Part shown: in pieces, positions 17,643-25,635 of the stretch
How positions within the stretch are numbered: the stretch's first letter is position 1
Layout: each line of letters starts with the position of its first letter
From: Alloscardovia theropitheci
GTDB taxonomy: Bacteria; Actinomycetota; Actinomycetes; Actinomycetales; Bifidobacteriaceae
Direction: 5' to 3'
Length of the DNA: 64,000 bases
Assembly (NCBI RefSeq): GCF_004332295.1
Contig: NZ_RXLP01000014.1
Coordinates: 32,567-96,566 of the forward strand
Position numbers and translations under genes: made by a program
Notes under the pieces: generated by a model
Told to the model about the DNA's origin: nothing
Databases searched by the model: none
The model's input: the letters and a program-made list of their open reading frames with translations, nothing else

Positions 17643-19628
17643 ATGAGAAAAGAGCATTTTCGCTTAAGCATGCTCATTGCAGCCCTTGTAACTGTTGCTA
17701 TCAGTGTTCTCGCATTTTTCCCGGCGAATCATGCATTTGCGGCATATGATTCAGTTATGAATAACGGCTCTGTGCCAAACACTTCAGCTACAACAACTAC
17801 TATGCCTGATGGGTCAAATTCGTTCACACATGCCTTGTACTATACCGCACAAGGCAGCGATGGAACGACATACACGTCAAATTATTCCACCACGAATCCA
17901 GCTGTAGAGGATTCGGTATTGAACTTAGACAAGATGACACCAGACGCTGACGGGAATTATCATTTCAATGCTGTTTTGGAAATTACAGCAACGAATAATG
18001 TTTCCAACATTAACTATGACTTGACGATGCCATCTTCTGGTTCACAGATTACCGGAAATCCAAACGTACAGTTTGATGGTGCTCCTACTTTCAGCGGAAC
18101 GGATGCAGCCTCTGTTCAAGCAGCAACAACGTATAGTAATATTAGTTCCCCAGGCGCTTACATAAATGAAGCAACATACAAGAATCAGTACGGGCAAAAT
18201 ATGCCAAATGTGTACTACATGTACCTTCACGGCAATTTGAGTGCTGGGCAGAAATTGACAGTAACCATTCCATACCTTCTAACGAATGCTAGTGCACTAG
18301 ATCTTTCTACGGCCTCTCCATCAGTATCTTTCAATGAATCTGTATCCATTAACCCTTGGACTATTTGGGGTCAATTTACTGGAGATCTTACAGCAGCTAA
18401 TCTACGCTTTGCTCGAACCGATTCTACTCCTGTATCAAATCGCTGGGCGTTATATGATATCTTGAGAGACCAGCAAAACGGCGTTGCAAACGCTACAGGG
18501 ATTCGTTATCTCTTCACTAAGAATAACAATATTTCCACCGGAACAAGCCTTGATTACACATTGATTGATGTTCTTCAGAAAACTAATGCTGAAGTCGGTC
18601 TTGATTCTTCTGACTACGAATACAAGAATTCTGATTCGCCAAACTATGTACCAGTAAATACGATGATTAGTGACGGTACTATCGCATACGCTCGCGGCGG
18701 TTACTATCGTTTGAAGCTTGATAAAATTAAGCGCGCTTACGCGGGTACCGGATGGTCGACTAATGGCATGTATTCTGATTATTACACCTACACCACTACA
18801 CGAAGTGGCTTAGTAATCCACGGTGCACCGACCGATCCAGATGGTACATACGTAAATATGAATGTTGAATTATGGCAGTACATCGGTGGTACATCAAATA
18901 TTTGCTTGACTGTGGGACAGCAATTTGATCCAAAGTCAGGTATCTCCTATGTACGTCCATATAACCGGCCAGAAATCACGAATCCTCTTGACGACCCAGT
19001 ACAAAGCACTCTTATCGATGTGAGTTACACTGATGCCCAGGGCAATACTGTTGCTAATATCAATACAGCTCAGCCAGGAGCATATACAGTAACCTATCGT
19101 TATTGGTTCCCTACTGCTACCAATACTCGTTCGAATTACTCAGCAACATTCGATACTAAGGTATATGTCACAGCTCAGCAGGCAACTCAGTGCCCTCCTG
19201 ACTTCACAGCGACTGTTTCCTACAACACTAATGGTGGCGAAGGCTCCGTTACTTCTCAGTCTGTAACTTATACTCCATCGGCTGCTGGCGAAGTAACTTT
19301 GTCGAATGGCTCCGAATTAACTCGTGACGGATACACACTTAAGGGTTGGAACACAAGGGCTGATGGCACAGGAGTTTCCTATGCACTTGGCGCTCATATG
19401 AGTGATATCACCTCTGACGTCACTCTTTACGCCGTATGGGAGAAGAATTCTGTAGCTCCTGTCGTTCCTGTACATCCTTCGCAGGACAGCAAGAATGCTA
19501 AGTCAACTAAGAATCTTGCTCATACCGGTGCCGATATTACTACGATTATGTGGGCTTCCACACTACTCATAGCTGCAGGTGCGGGCTTGATAGCACGAGT
19601 AGCATGGCAGCGAAAGAAGAGCGAGTAG
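17643..19628 (+). CDS. LAxTG-anchored surface protein with a Listeria-Bacteroides repeat
   Basis: 661 residues from the ATG at 17643, chosen for the AGAAG ribosome site 6 bases upstream; an in-frame ATG at 17622 lies inside that site. Signal peptide to about residue 34 (FFPANHAFAA), a large extracellular region without CnaB repeats (about 35-515), then a Listeria-Bacteroides (InlB B-type) repeat near 518-605 (VSYNTNGGEGSVTSQSVTY...TRDGYTLKGWNTRADG...VTLYAVWEK). It closes with LAHTG, a hydrophobic helix and RKKSE. Likely a tip adhesin or wall protein; the central region is not recognised. It shares the sorting motif class of the two upstream proteins. Confidence 0.85.
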   Translation: MRKEHFRLSMLIAALVTVAISVLAFFPANHAFAAYDSVMNNGSVPNTSATTTTMPDGSNSFTHALYYTAQGSDGTTYTSNYSTTNPAVEDSVLNLDKMTPDADGNYHFNAVLEITATNNVSNINYDLTMPSSGSQITGNPNVQFDGAPTFSGTDAASVQAATTYSNISSPGAYINEATYKNQYGQNMPNVYYMYLHGNLSAGQKLTVTIPYLLTNASALDLSTASPSVSFNESVSINPWTIWGQFTGDLTAANLRFARTDSTPVSNRWALYDILRDQQNGVANATGIRYLFTKNNNISTGTSLDYTLIDVLQKTNAEVGLDSSDYEYKNSDSPNYVPVNTMISDGTIAYARGGYYRLKLDKIKRAYAGTGWSTNGMYSDYYTYTTTRSGLVIHGAPTDPDGTYVNMNVELWQYIGGTSNICLTVGQQFDPKSGISYVRPYNRPEITNPLDDPVQSTLIDVSYTDAQGNTVANINTAQPGAYTVTYRYWFPTATNTRSNYSATFDTKVYVTAQQATQCPPDFTATVSYNTNGGEGSVTSQSVTYTPSAAGEVTLSNGSELTRDGYTLKGWNTRADGTGVSYALGAHMSDITSDVTLYAVWEKNSVAPVVPVHPSQDSKNAKSTKNLAHTGADITTIMWASTLLIAAGAGLIARVAWQRKKSE

Positions 19629-19676
19629 GTATCGCCAGTAGGTATCACTCGATAGGTATCAACTCGCTGTGAAACT

Positions 19677-19736
19677 AAGCCTCACACTTTAAGTCTTGTG
19701 ATGTAATTGTCATAAAACTTAAAATGCGAGGCTTTT
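19677..19736 (+). terminator. terminator after third surface-protein gene
   Basis: An 18-base arm (19677-19694, AAGCCTCACACTTTAAGT) pairs with 19717-19734 (ACTTAAAATGCGAGGCTT) with two mismatches, and the transcript ends in TTTT. Before it (19626-19665) are three copies of TAGGTATC at 13-15-base spacing. The rest of 19629-19928 has no distinct gene. Confidence 0.75.
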
Positions 19737-19928
19737 CTTATATCTCTTATGAAAGATTATGCGCGGTGCAGCCATACGACGTATCCGCATCATCTTTTGC
19801 GCATAACGGGTCACTTTTACGCTCATTATCGGCAATTTAACCACCAAAAAGGTTCCGTTCTACCCAAAAGAAATCACAAATGCGTTCGTCACAAAAAATA
19901 TCAAGCCGTCCGTCTACATTTGCTAGTG

Positions 19929-20699
19929 ATGAAAGAGAAAATTAACGGCATTTCCAAGGCGGCAATCGCAGCTTTCCCGCATACGATTCCCATAGCGTTT
20001 GCGTGGTTTTTCTTAGGACTATCCTATGGGCTACTAATGTCTACAAAAGGATTCTCCGTCTGGTATACGGCTCTCATGGCTACTGTCATTTTTGCAGGCT
20101 CGCTTGAATTCGTTACCGTTAATTTACTTCTTGGTGTTTTTAACCCAATTCTTGCTTTTTTAATCGCTCTCATGGTCAATGCTCGTTTTCTTTTTTATGG
20201 ATTGGCGATGCTCACGAAATATAACGGAACGGGCAAGAAAAAATGGTATCTTGTATTTGGTTTAACGGATGAAACTTTCGCGGTCAATTCTTCTGCGCAG
20301 ATTCCAGACGGCATGAGCCGTGGATGGTTTTATTTCTTTGTCACTTTCTTTAGTCATTGCTATTGGGTTCTCAGTTCTGTCCTAGGTTCGCTCATAGGGC
20401 CACACCTCCCATTTAGCACTCGTGGTATCGATTTTGTTCTCACTGCAATGTTTGTCACCATTTTCCTTGACGAATGGCTCAAGCATAAGCGTTACTCATC
20501 AGCCGTTGTAGGTGTTCTCGTCTCTCTTATTTGCCTTATTATCTTTGGGAAAGATTCATTCCTCATCCCAACGATGCTGGGAATGCTGGTTATCTTCACC
20601 ATGATGTATTGGCATAAAAAACGCCATAATTCTTTGCCTACTACTGAAGTACCTTGCGAGACAACCGATATCCATTCTTCCCAGGAGGATTCACAATGA
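19929..20699 (+). CDS. azlC: AzlC-family branched-chain amino acid exporter subunit
   Basis: About 256 residues from the ATG at 19929. AzlC is the large subunit of the AzlCD exporter for branched-chain amino acids and their analogues. Family features are AFPHTIPIAFAWFFLGLSYG at the N-terminus, VIFAGSLEFVTVNLLL, and DETFAVNSS in the central loop, plus several membrane helices. The open frame extends 60 codons upstream, but that part is basic and unlike AzlC. The stop overlaps the azlD start (ATGA), so the pair is translationally coupled. Confidence 0.88.
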   Translation: MKEKINGISKAAIAAFPHTIPIAFAWFFLGLSYGLLMSTKGFSVWYTALMATVIFAGSLEFVTVNLLLGVFNPILAFLIALMVNARFLFYGLAMLTKYNGTGKKKWYLVFGLTDETFAVNSSAQIPDGMSRGWFYFFVTFFSHCYWVLSSVLGSLIGPHLPFSTRGIDFVLTAMFVTIFLDEWLKHKRYSSAVVGVLVSLICLIIFGKDSFLIPTMLGMLVIFTMMYWHKKRHNSLPTTEVPCETTDIHSSQEDSQ

Positions 20700-21031
20700 C
20701 AATGACTCTCATTCAAAGCCTTATTGTTATCGCTGCTGCAGCTTTGGGAACAATGGTTACGCGTTTCCTACCGTTTCTTGCTTTCCCAGAAAGTAAGCCA
20801 ATTCCTCCATTTATCATATATTTAGGCAAAGTACTGCCTCTAGCCGTTATGGGAATGCTCGTGGTGTATTCTCTACGCGCAACTCCTGTGACCTCTGGAA
20901 GTCATGGTATTCCTGAGCTTATCGCGCTTATATCTCTTGTCCTTGTGCATCTCAAGTGGCGCAATATGCTTGTTAGTATGGCTACTGGAACCGTGCTTTA
21001 TATGGTTCTTATTCAAACAATTTTTGCCTGA
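20696..21031 (+). CDS. azlD: AzlD-family branched-chain amino acid exporter subunit
   Basis: 111 residues, four hydrophobic helices. AzlD is the small partner of AzlC. The pattern VTRFLPFLAFPESKPIPPFIIYLGKVLPLAVMGMLVVYSLR is characteristic. The start is fixed by AGGAGG five to six bases upstream of the ATG at 20696, which overlaps the azlC stop; the longer open frame begins inside azlC and is ignored. Confidence 0.88.
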   Translation: MTMTLIQSLIVIAAAALGTMVTRFLPFLAFPESKPIPPFIIYLGKVLPLAVMGMLVVYSLRATPVTSGSHGIPELIALISLVLVHLKWRNMLVSMATGTVLYMVLIQTIFA

Positions 21032-21180
21032 TGGCGCTTGGAGAGGTATCGCTTTACACTATTCGATTCGCGCAGTATCAATTCACGCGGTATCGGATAC
21101 ACAGCGTTGATTCACAAAGCGTCAATTCACAAAGCATCGACCTTTAGTACCGATAAGCACATTCTTCCTTGGAGATACTC

Positions 21181-21594
21181 ATGAATATTTCTTTACCATT
21201 GACCATTCTGTGTCATCCACGTTGCTCGACATGCGCGAAAGCCTTATCATGGCTTGATTCTCACAACATTTCTTACACATGGAAGAATATCATCGAGGAT
21301 AATCCCTGCGCGGAAGATCTTCAGAAATGGATAACGCAAAGCAAGCTTCCTATTCGTCGATTCTTCAATACTTCAGGTATGGTATATCGCAACAATAATG
21401 TGAAAGCTCTGCTGGATGAATGGTCTACGAATCTATCTGATGATGAATTTCTCGAACGCTCTTGTAAGCTTCTGGGAACGGACGGCATGATGTGTAAACG
21501 TCCGCTTGTTATTGATAATCAGGGAAATTTTATTGCAGTTGGTTTCAAGGAACCCGAATGGGATAATGCATTCAAGGCTCTTATTGCTTCATAG
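21181..21594 (+). CDS. ArsC/Spx-family thioredoxin-fold protein
   Basis: 137 residues from the ATG at 21181 with a TTGGAGA ribosome site. The N-terminus LTILCHPRCSTCAKALSWLD has a CxxC redox motif as in Spx/YffB/ArsC-like proteins, followed by KWITQSKLPIRRFFNTSGMVYRN and CKRPLVI, the conserved Lys-Arg-Pro-Leu-Val loop of the family. It could be an arsenate reductase-like or stress-regulatory protein; no ars genes adjoin it. Between azlD and this gene (21060-21150) are TTCACAAAGCG-like direct repeats. Confidence 0.8.
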   Translation: MNISLPLTILCHPRCSTCAKALSWLDSHNISYTWKNIIEDNPCAEDLQKWITQSKLPIRRFFNTSGMVYRNNNVKALLDEWSTNLSDDEFLERSCKLLGTDGMMCKRPLVIDNQGNFIAVGFKEPEWDNAFKALIAS

Positions 21595-21607
21595 ACAGGT
21601 AACACAT

Positions 21608-22384
21608 ATGCAGCAACGAATTCGTTATCATGTTATCGATTGGATACGCGGATTAGCCCTTATCAACATGATCGCATATCACACCTTATGGGATATTGCT
21701 CAGCTCTTTCCCACGCCCGTGGGATATAACTATACACAATTCATGCTTGAGCCTTCTGTCCACGTATGGCAGCAAAGTATCGGTTTTACTTTTCTCTTTG
21801 TGAGTGGATTCTGTTTTTGTTTTGGCTCAAAACCTCTTATCCGAGGAACCCAACTTGTGCTCTGGGGAACGCTCATTTCGATTGTAACTTTTATCGTTCT
21901 TCCTAACGATCCAGTACGTTTTGGCGTACTCACAGTTCTTGGTTTTGGAACATTACTGCTCGCACTTATTCATGCATGGTCTAGGATGTTACCTCGTATC
22001 GTATCAATGTGTGCAGCCGTACTGAGCCTGTTGATTTTTACTTTTATGCATGATGCGCAAACAGGCGTGGTATGGGGTGTTCAACTTCCACAATGGCTCT
22101 ATCACGACAGTTTTACTGCGGTACTTGGCTTTCCGCCATCTGGATTTATCTCGTCTGATTATTACCCGATAATCCCGTTTTTCTTTGTTATGCTTGCAGG
22201 ATATTTTGTCTATCGCTCAGTCGAGGGAACGCGCGCAATGGCAATACTGACTGTGCATTCACGCGATTTCTTAAGCCAATTTTTGGAATGGATAGGTCGT
22301 CACTCCCTCATAATTTATTTACTCCACCAAGTCATTATCTTTGCTATCGTGCGAATTATCGTTTTCGCAATTTACGGCTTATAA
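21608..22384 (+). CDS. DUF1624 / HGSNAT-like membrane protein
   Basis: 258 residues from the ATG at 21608 (AGGTAACAC upstream). It begins with YHVIDWIRGLALINMIAYHTLWD, the DUF1624 signature: RGxAxxxMxxYH before and within the first transmembrane helix, as in heparan-alpha-glucosaminide N-acetyltransferase-like proteins. About six to seven membrane helices follow, and the closing segment GRHSLIIYLLHQVIIFAIV is typical of acyltransferase-like families. Substrate unknown. Its stop overlaps that of the convergent permease gene by six bases. Confidence 0.75.
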   Translation: MQQRIRYHVIDWIRGLALINMIAYHTLWDIAQLFPTPVGYNYTQFMLEPSVHVWQQSIGFTFLFVSGFCFCFGSKPLIRGTQLVLWGTLISIVTFIVLPNDPVRFGVLTVLGFGTLLLALIHAWSRMLPRIVSMCAAVLSLLIFTFMHDAQTGVVWGVQLPQWLYHDSFTAVLGFPPSGFISSDYYPIIPFFFVMLAGYFVYRSVEGTRAMAILTVHSRDFLSQFLEWIGRHSLIIYLLHQVIIFAIVRIIVFAIYGL

Positions 22385-23914
22385 AACTTCTTGGGTATTA
22401 TTATTCAGCAGTGAGTGCCGATACGAATATGCAAAATAGATAGCGATTCCTAATGCAAGCCATACAAGGAAACGTATCCATGTAAGCACAGATAAATTGA
22501 CCATAACTACAATGCATGCAACGGTGATAACGAGAGGTAGCCAAGGATTTCCTGGAACTTTGAAACTACGATTAATATCCGGTCGACGTTTGCGCATAAT
22601 CGGAATACCTACGCATACCAGTACGAATGCAGACAAAGTGCCAATATTAACCATATCTGCCAAAATCGCTACATCAAGAGTGGAAGCAATCAGAGCGATA
22701 CCAAGGCCGACTGCTATTTGTAGACCGGCAGGTACGCCCTTTTTATTTGTACGCGAGAATTGTTGAGGTAAAAGACCATCACGACTCATCGCGAAGATAA
22801 CTCGCGTCAGCCCCAGTAGGAGCACCATGACGACAGTTGTCAAACCAATAATAATCCCGAAAGAGATAATTGTAGCTGCCCAATTCGCTCCCACAAGCTC
22901 AAAGGCTGTTGCCAAAGATGGGCTTGATTGCTGAGCTAGAACTGTATATGGAACCATTGCAGAAGTCACAACTGCTACAAGAATGTATAGCAAAATTACC
23001 AGTCCCAATCCGAGCGTAATTCCGCGAGGAATTGTATGTTCTGGATCTTTTGCTTCTTCTGAAGCCGTGGCTACGACATCAAAACCTAAAAAGGCAAAAA
23101 ATACGAGAGCCGCACCAGAAAAGATTCCCGCTACGCCATACATCGTTGCTGGCTGACCGGTGAGCCATTGAAATAAAGGTTGTTCCAAAGTTGCGGACAC
23201 AGCTCCAGTGCTTGCACCTGCTACTTGAGCAGCACTTTGTGTTTGCGGAATGAACGGAATAAGATTACTCGCTTTGAAATAGAAAAACCCGACGATAATA
23301 ATGAAGAGCACTACGCCAACTTTAATGACGGTCAAAATGGAATCCACTCTGCTCGAAAGTTTCGTGCCAGCAAGCAGCAAAATGGTAAAGAAGGCAACGA
23401 TTACAAAAGGTGCGAAATCGATAGAAAAATGTGGTGATACATGCCATGTCGTCGACACATGAATGCCTATAAGCCTGAGGAAGTCGTTTAGATACACTCC
23501 CCAGTATTTCGACACTACCGATCCTGCCATAAGCATTTCAAGGATGAGATCCCAACCAATAATCCATGCAATAAACTCGCCAAGAGTTGTATACGTAAAT
23601 GTATAGGCAGATCCCGCTGCTGGAACCATGGAAGCAAACTCGGCATAGCACAGTGCAACTCCCGCACACACAGCACCCGCAATAATGAAGCTAATTATTG
23701 CGGAAGGGCCGGCATGGAAAGCAATCGTTTGCGCCCCAATAGAGAAAATACCTGCGCCCACAGCTACAGCAACAGCCATCGTCGCTAAATCCCACACGCC
23801 TAATTCGCGTTTAAGAGAATGGCCTTCTGCTTTGGTTTGCGCTACCGCAGATTCAATTGATTTCGTTCTAAAAAGCTTCACACGTACAGTGTACTTGAAG
23901 AAACAAAAACGCAT
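22379..23914 (-). CDS. APC-superfamily cationic amino acid permease
   Basis: About 511 residues from the ATG at 23914; the open frame goes 21 codons further but with Cys/His-rich non-family sequence. Twelve or so helices are visible. Family signatures: LGVWDLATMAVAVAVGAGIFSIG (helix 1), YAEFASMVPAAGSAYTFTYTTLGEFIAWIIGWDLILEM, and FFAFLGFDVVATASEEAKDPEHTIPRGI. This is the CAT/YfnA type (basic or branched amino acids). Upstream is a tandem array of 14-base repeats shared with the divergent yhbY gene. Confidence 0.88.
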   Translation of the reverse strand: MRFCFFKYTVRVKLFRTKSIESAVAQTKAEGHSLKRELGVWDLATMAVAVAVGAGIFSIGAQTIAFHAGPSAIISFIIAGAVCAGVALCYAEFASMVPAAGSAYTFTYTTLGEFIAWIIGWDLILEMLMAGSVVSKYWGVYLNDFLRLIGIHVSTTWHVSPHFSIDFAPFVIVAFFTILLLAGTKLSSRVDSILTVIKVGVVLFIIIVGFFYFKASNLIPFIPQTQSAAQVAGASTGAVSATLEQPLFQWLTGQPATMYGVAGIFSGAALVFFAFLGFDVVATASEEAKDPEHTIPRGITLGLGLVILLYILVAVVTSAMVPYTVLAQQSSPSLATAFELVGANWAATIISFGIIIGLTTVVMVLLLGLTRVIFAMSRDGLLPQQFSRTNKKGVPAGLQIAVGLGIALIASTLDVAILADMVNIGTLSAFVLVCVGIPIMRKRRPDINRSFKVPGNPWLPLVITVACIVVMVNLSVLTWIRFLVWLALGIAIYFAYSYRHSLLNNNTQEVL

Positions 23915-23997
23915 GATATTCGCATCGCGATGTGGACAGGATTGAATTATCGCCTCGTGTGAATTACCGATACACAATGCACATCACACGTTCATCG

Positions 23998-24086
23998 TTG
24001 CACATCATCGTTGCACATCATTATTGCACAGTCATTATTGCACAGTCATTATTGCACAGTGATCATTGCGCAGTGATTATTGCCCT
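23998..24086 (+). repeat. tandem 13-14-bp repeats, ATTGCACAGTCATT type
   Basis: TTGCACA or a one-base variant recurs at 23998, 24011, 24024, 24038, 24052 and 24066, with a final half copy at 24080; spacing is 13,13,14,14,14,14. It fills the divergent promoter region between the permease and yhbY. A related array with 16-base period lies at 42072-42130 upstream of the GH13 gene. It could be a multi-site operator or a slippage-prone minisatellite. Confidence 0.75.
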
Positions 24087-24108
24087 ATGGTTGCCGTACG
24101 ATTAAAGC

Positions 24109-24420
24109 ATGACGACTTTGACAAAGCCACAGATTAAGCAACTGCGCGGTCTTGCACATAAAATTAGTCCGCTCTTGCTTATCAGCAAAAATAATATTAC
24201 TGAGACGGTTATCTCGCAAACGGATCAGCTTCTCAACGACCATGAGCTCATCAAGGGGCAGCTCCAAGAAGGTGCTTTGCTCTCTACTAAGGAAGCAGCA
24301 GCTGAACTTGCTGAGGAAACGGGCGCTGCCGTTGTACAAACTATCGGACATCGTTTTGTACTTTTCCGCCCTACTCGACGTAAGGATTTAAAGAACCCAA
24401 TTCGATTAGTGCGTGAGTAA
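24109..24420 (+). CDS. yhbY: YhbY-family RNA-binding protein (CRM domain)
   Basis: 103 residues, one CRS1/YhbY (CRM) domain: LTKPQIKQLRGLAHKISPLLLISKNNITETVISQTDQLLNDHELIKGQ, then TGAAVVQTIGHRFVLFRP. YhbY associates with pre-50S ribosomes and helps assembly. The signature GxxG loop (normally GKxG) is degenerate here (SKNN), which is unusual. No strong ribosome site before the ATG; a strong terminator follows. Confidence 0.85.
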   Translation: MTTLTKPQIKQLRGLAHKISPLLLISKNNITETVISQTDQLLNDHELIKGQLQEGALLSTKEAAAELAEETGAAVVQTIGHRFVLFRPTRRKDLKNPIRLVRE

Positions 24421-24438
24421 CTTTCAATATTCAAGAAG

Positions 24439-24480
24439 AAGTGTGGCTGCTGTGTCTTTACGAACACAACAGCCACACTT
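24439..24480 (+). terminator. terminator between yhbY and lacI-type gene
   Basis: 17-base arms at 24439-24455 (AAGTGTGGCTGCTGTGT) and 24464-24480 pair with one mismatch. T-rich sequence on both sides suggests it works in both directions, serving yhbY (plus) and the GH51-lacI operon (minus). Confidence 0.85.
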
Positions 24481-24543
24481 TATATTCGACTTATTATTCG
24501 ACGCATCAATCGTATCCAGTAGTCGGCGACTTATATCCGTTAA

Positions 24544-25626
24544 TTATAAAAATTCGGGATTTAAAGCAGATGAACGAACGTGGACATCGCATTCAACATT
24601 CCTACGTCTGATTGGCCCATCGTAACCTTCAATTCTTTCTATCAACAGTTCTACAGCTGTGCGCGCGAATTCATTGATATGAGGATCAATACTTGTGAGA
24701 GCAGGATTTGAGTATTGCGATTCTGGGACGTTATCAAAACCAATTATCTCGACATCATCTGGAACCCGTACATCGTGATCAGATAAACCTCGTATTATGC
24801 CGAATGCAAGTGCATCATTGGCACATATGATTGCATCCGGGCATTCTACAATTCCTGATTTAATATCCTTACACAACCGATTGGCGAGTTCATACCCATT
24901 TTTGTGATCAATATACATGCAATCGCGCACATAACGTGAGTCAATTCTCATACCACTATCATTAAGCGCATCAAGATAACCCCGCGCTCTACTATTTACT
25001 GCTCCGTGCTGTGCTGACAAAATGCGCGAAATATAATCTTCATCATTTTCACCACTTTGACGTGGAGCCGAACCTGCAAAAAATATACGTTTTTTACCGG
25101 ATTGAATAAAACGTTTCGTCACTTTTTTAATTATGTCATAGCTCGAAATAGAAACACTATCAACTTTATCGAACGCATTCCACTCTGTGGCAAGAACTAC
25201 AGGATAATTTTGTTTGAAGATATGCGAATTTTCATCTACATGGTCTCCCAAGAAGAAAATCCATCCATCTGCTGGAAGTTTATGAGTCTGAGGAAGAATC
25301 GACTCAATAGTTTGGTGATGATACCCATACGTGCTCGTAATTACACCATAGCCATGAGAGCGAGCAACATTGATAATACTATCGGTCAGATATGGGTTAA
25401 AGGGCTGAGAAAAATCAGCTATTCCCAGCCCGATAATTTTCGTTGAGCCCGTTCGCATACTACGCGCAGCAAGATTAACCTGATATCCAAGGGTATCAAT
25501 TACCTCTTGAACGCGAGCTCGGGTGGACGGACGCATATTCCCAGTACCGTTGAGTACATTCGAGACCGTTTTAATAGATACCCCAGCTTCTTGCGCGATC
25601 TGCGTTATCGTGACTCGTTGTGACAT
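24544..25626 (-). CDS. LacI-family transcriptional regulator of the arabinoside locus
   Basis: 360 residues. The N-terminal HTH VTITQIAQEAGVSIKTVSNVLNGTGNMRPSTRARVQEVIDTLGYQVN is classic LacI, including the hinge-proximal NLAARSMRTG. A periplasmic-binding-protein-like sugar domain follows (IIGLGIADFSQPFNPYL..., CANDALAFGIIRGL, VEIIGFDNVPESQYSNPALTSIDPH). It sits 9 bases downstream of the GH51 gene in the same direction, so it is probably co-transcribed and autoregulated through the palindromes at 27254-27300. Effector likely arabinose or an arabino-oligosaccharide (inference from context). Confidence 0.92.
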   Translation of the reverse strand: MSQRVTITQIAQEAGVSIKTVSNVLNGTGNMRPSTRARVQEVIDTLGYQVNLAARSMRTGSTKIIGLGIADFSQPFNPYLTDSIINVARSHGYGVITSTYGYHHQTIESILPQTHKLPADGWIFFLGDHVDENSHIFKQNYPVVLATEWNAFDKVDSVSISSYDIIKKVTKRFIQSGKKRIFFAGSAPRQSGENDEDYISRILSAQHGAVNSRARGYLDALNDSGMRIDSRYVRDCMYIDHKNGYELANRLCKDIKSGIVECPDAIICANDALAFGIIRGLSDHDVRVPDDVEIIGFDNVPESQYSNPALTSIDPHINEFARTAVELLIERIEGYDGPIRRRNVECDVHVRSSALNPEFL

Positions 25627-25635
25627 AGTTGTATT

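Noticed and set aside
23998..24086. Possible CRISPR array
   Set aside because: The period is only 13-14 bases with no unique spacers and no cas genes nearby; this is a tandem repeat.
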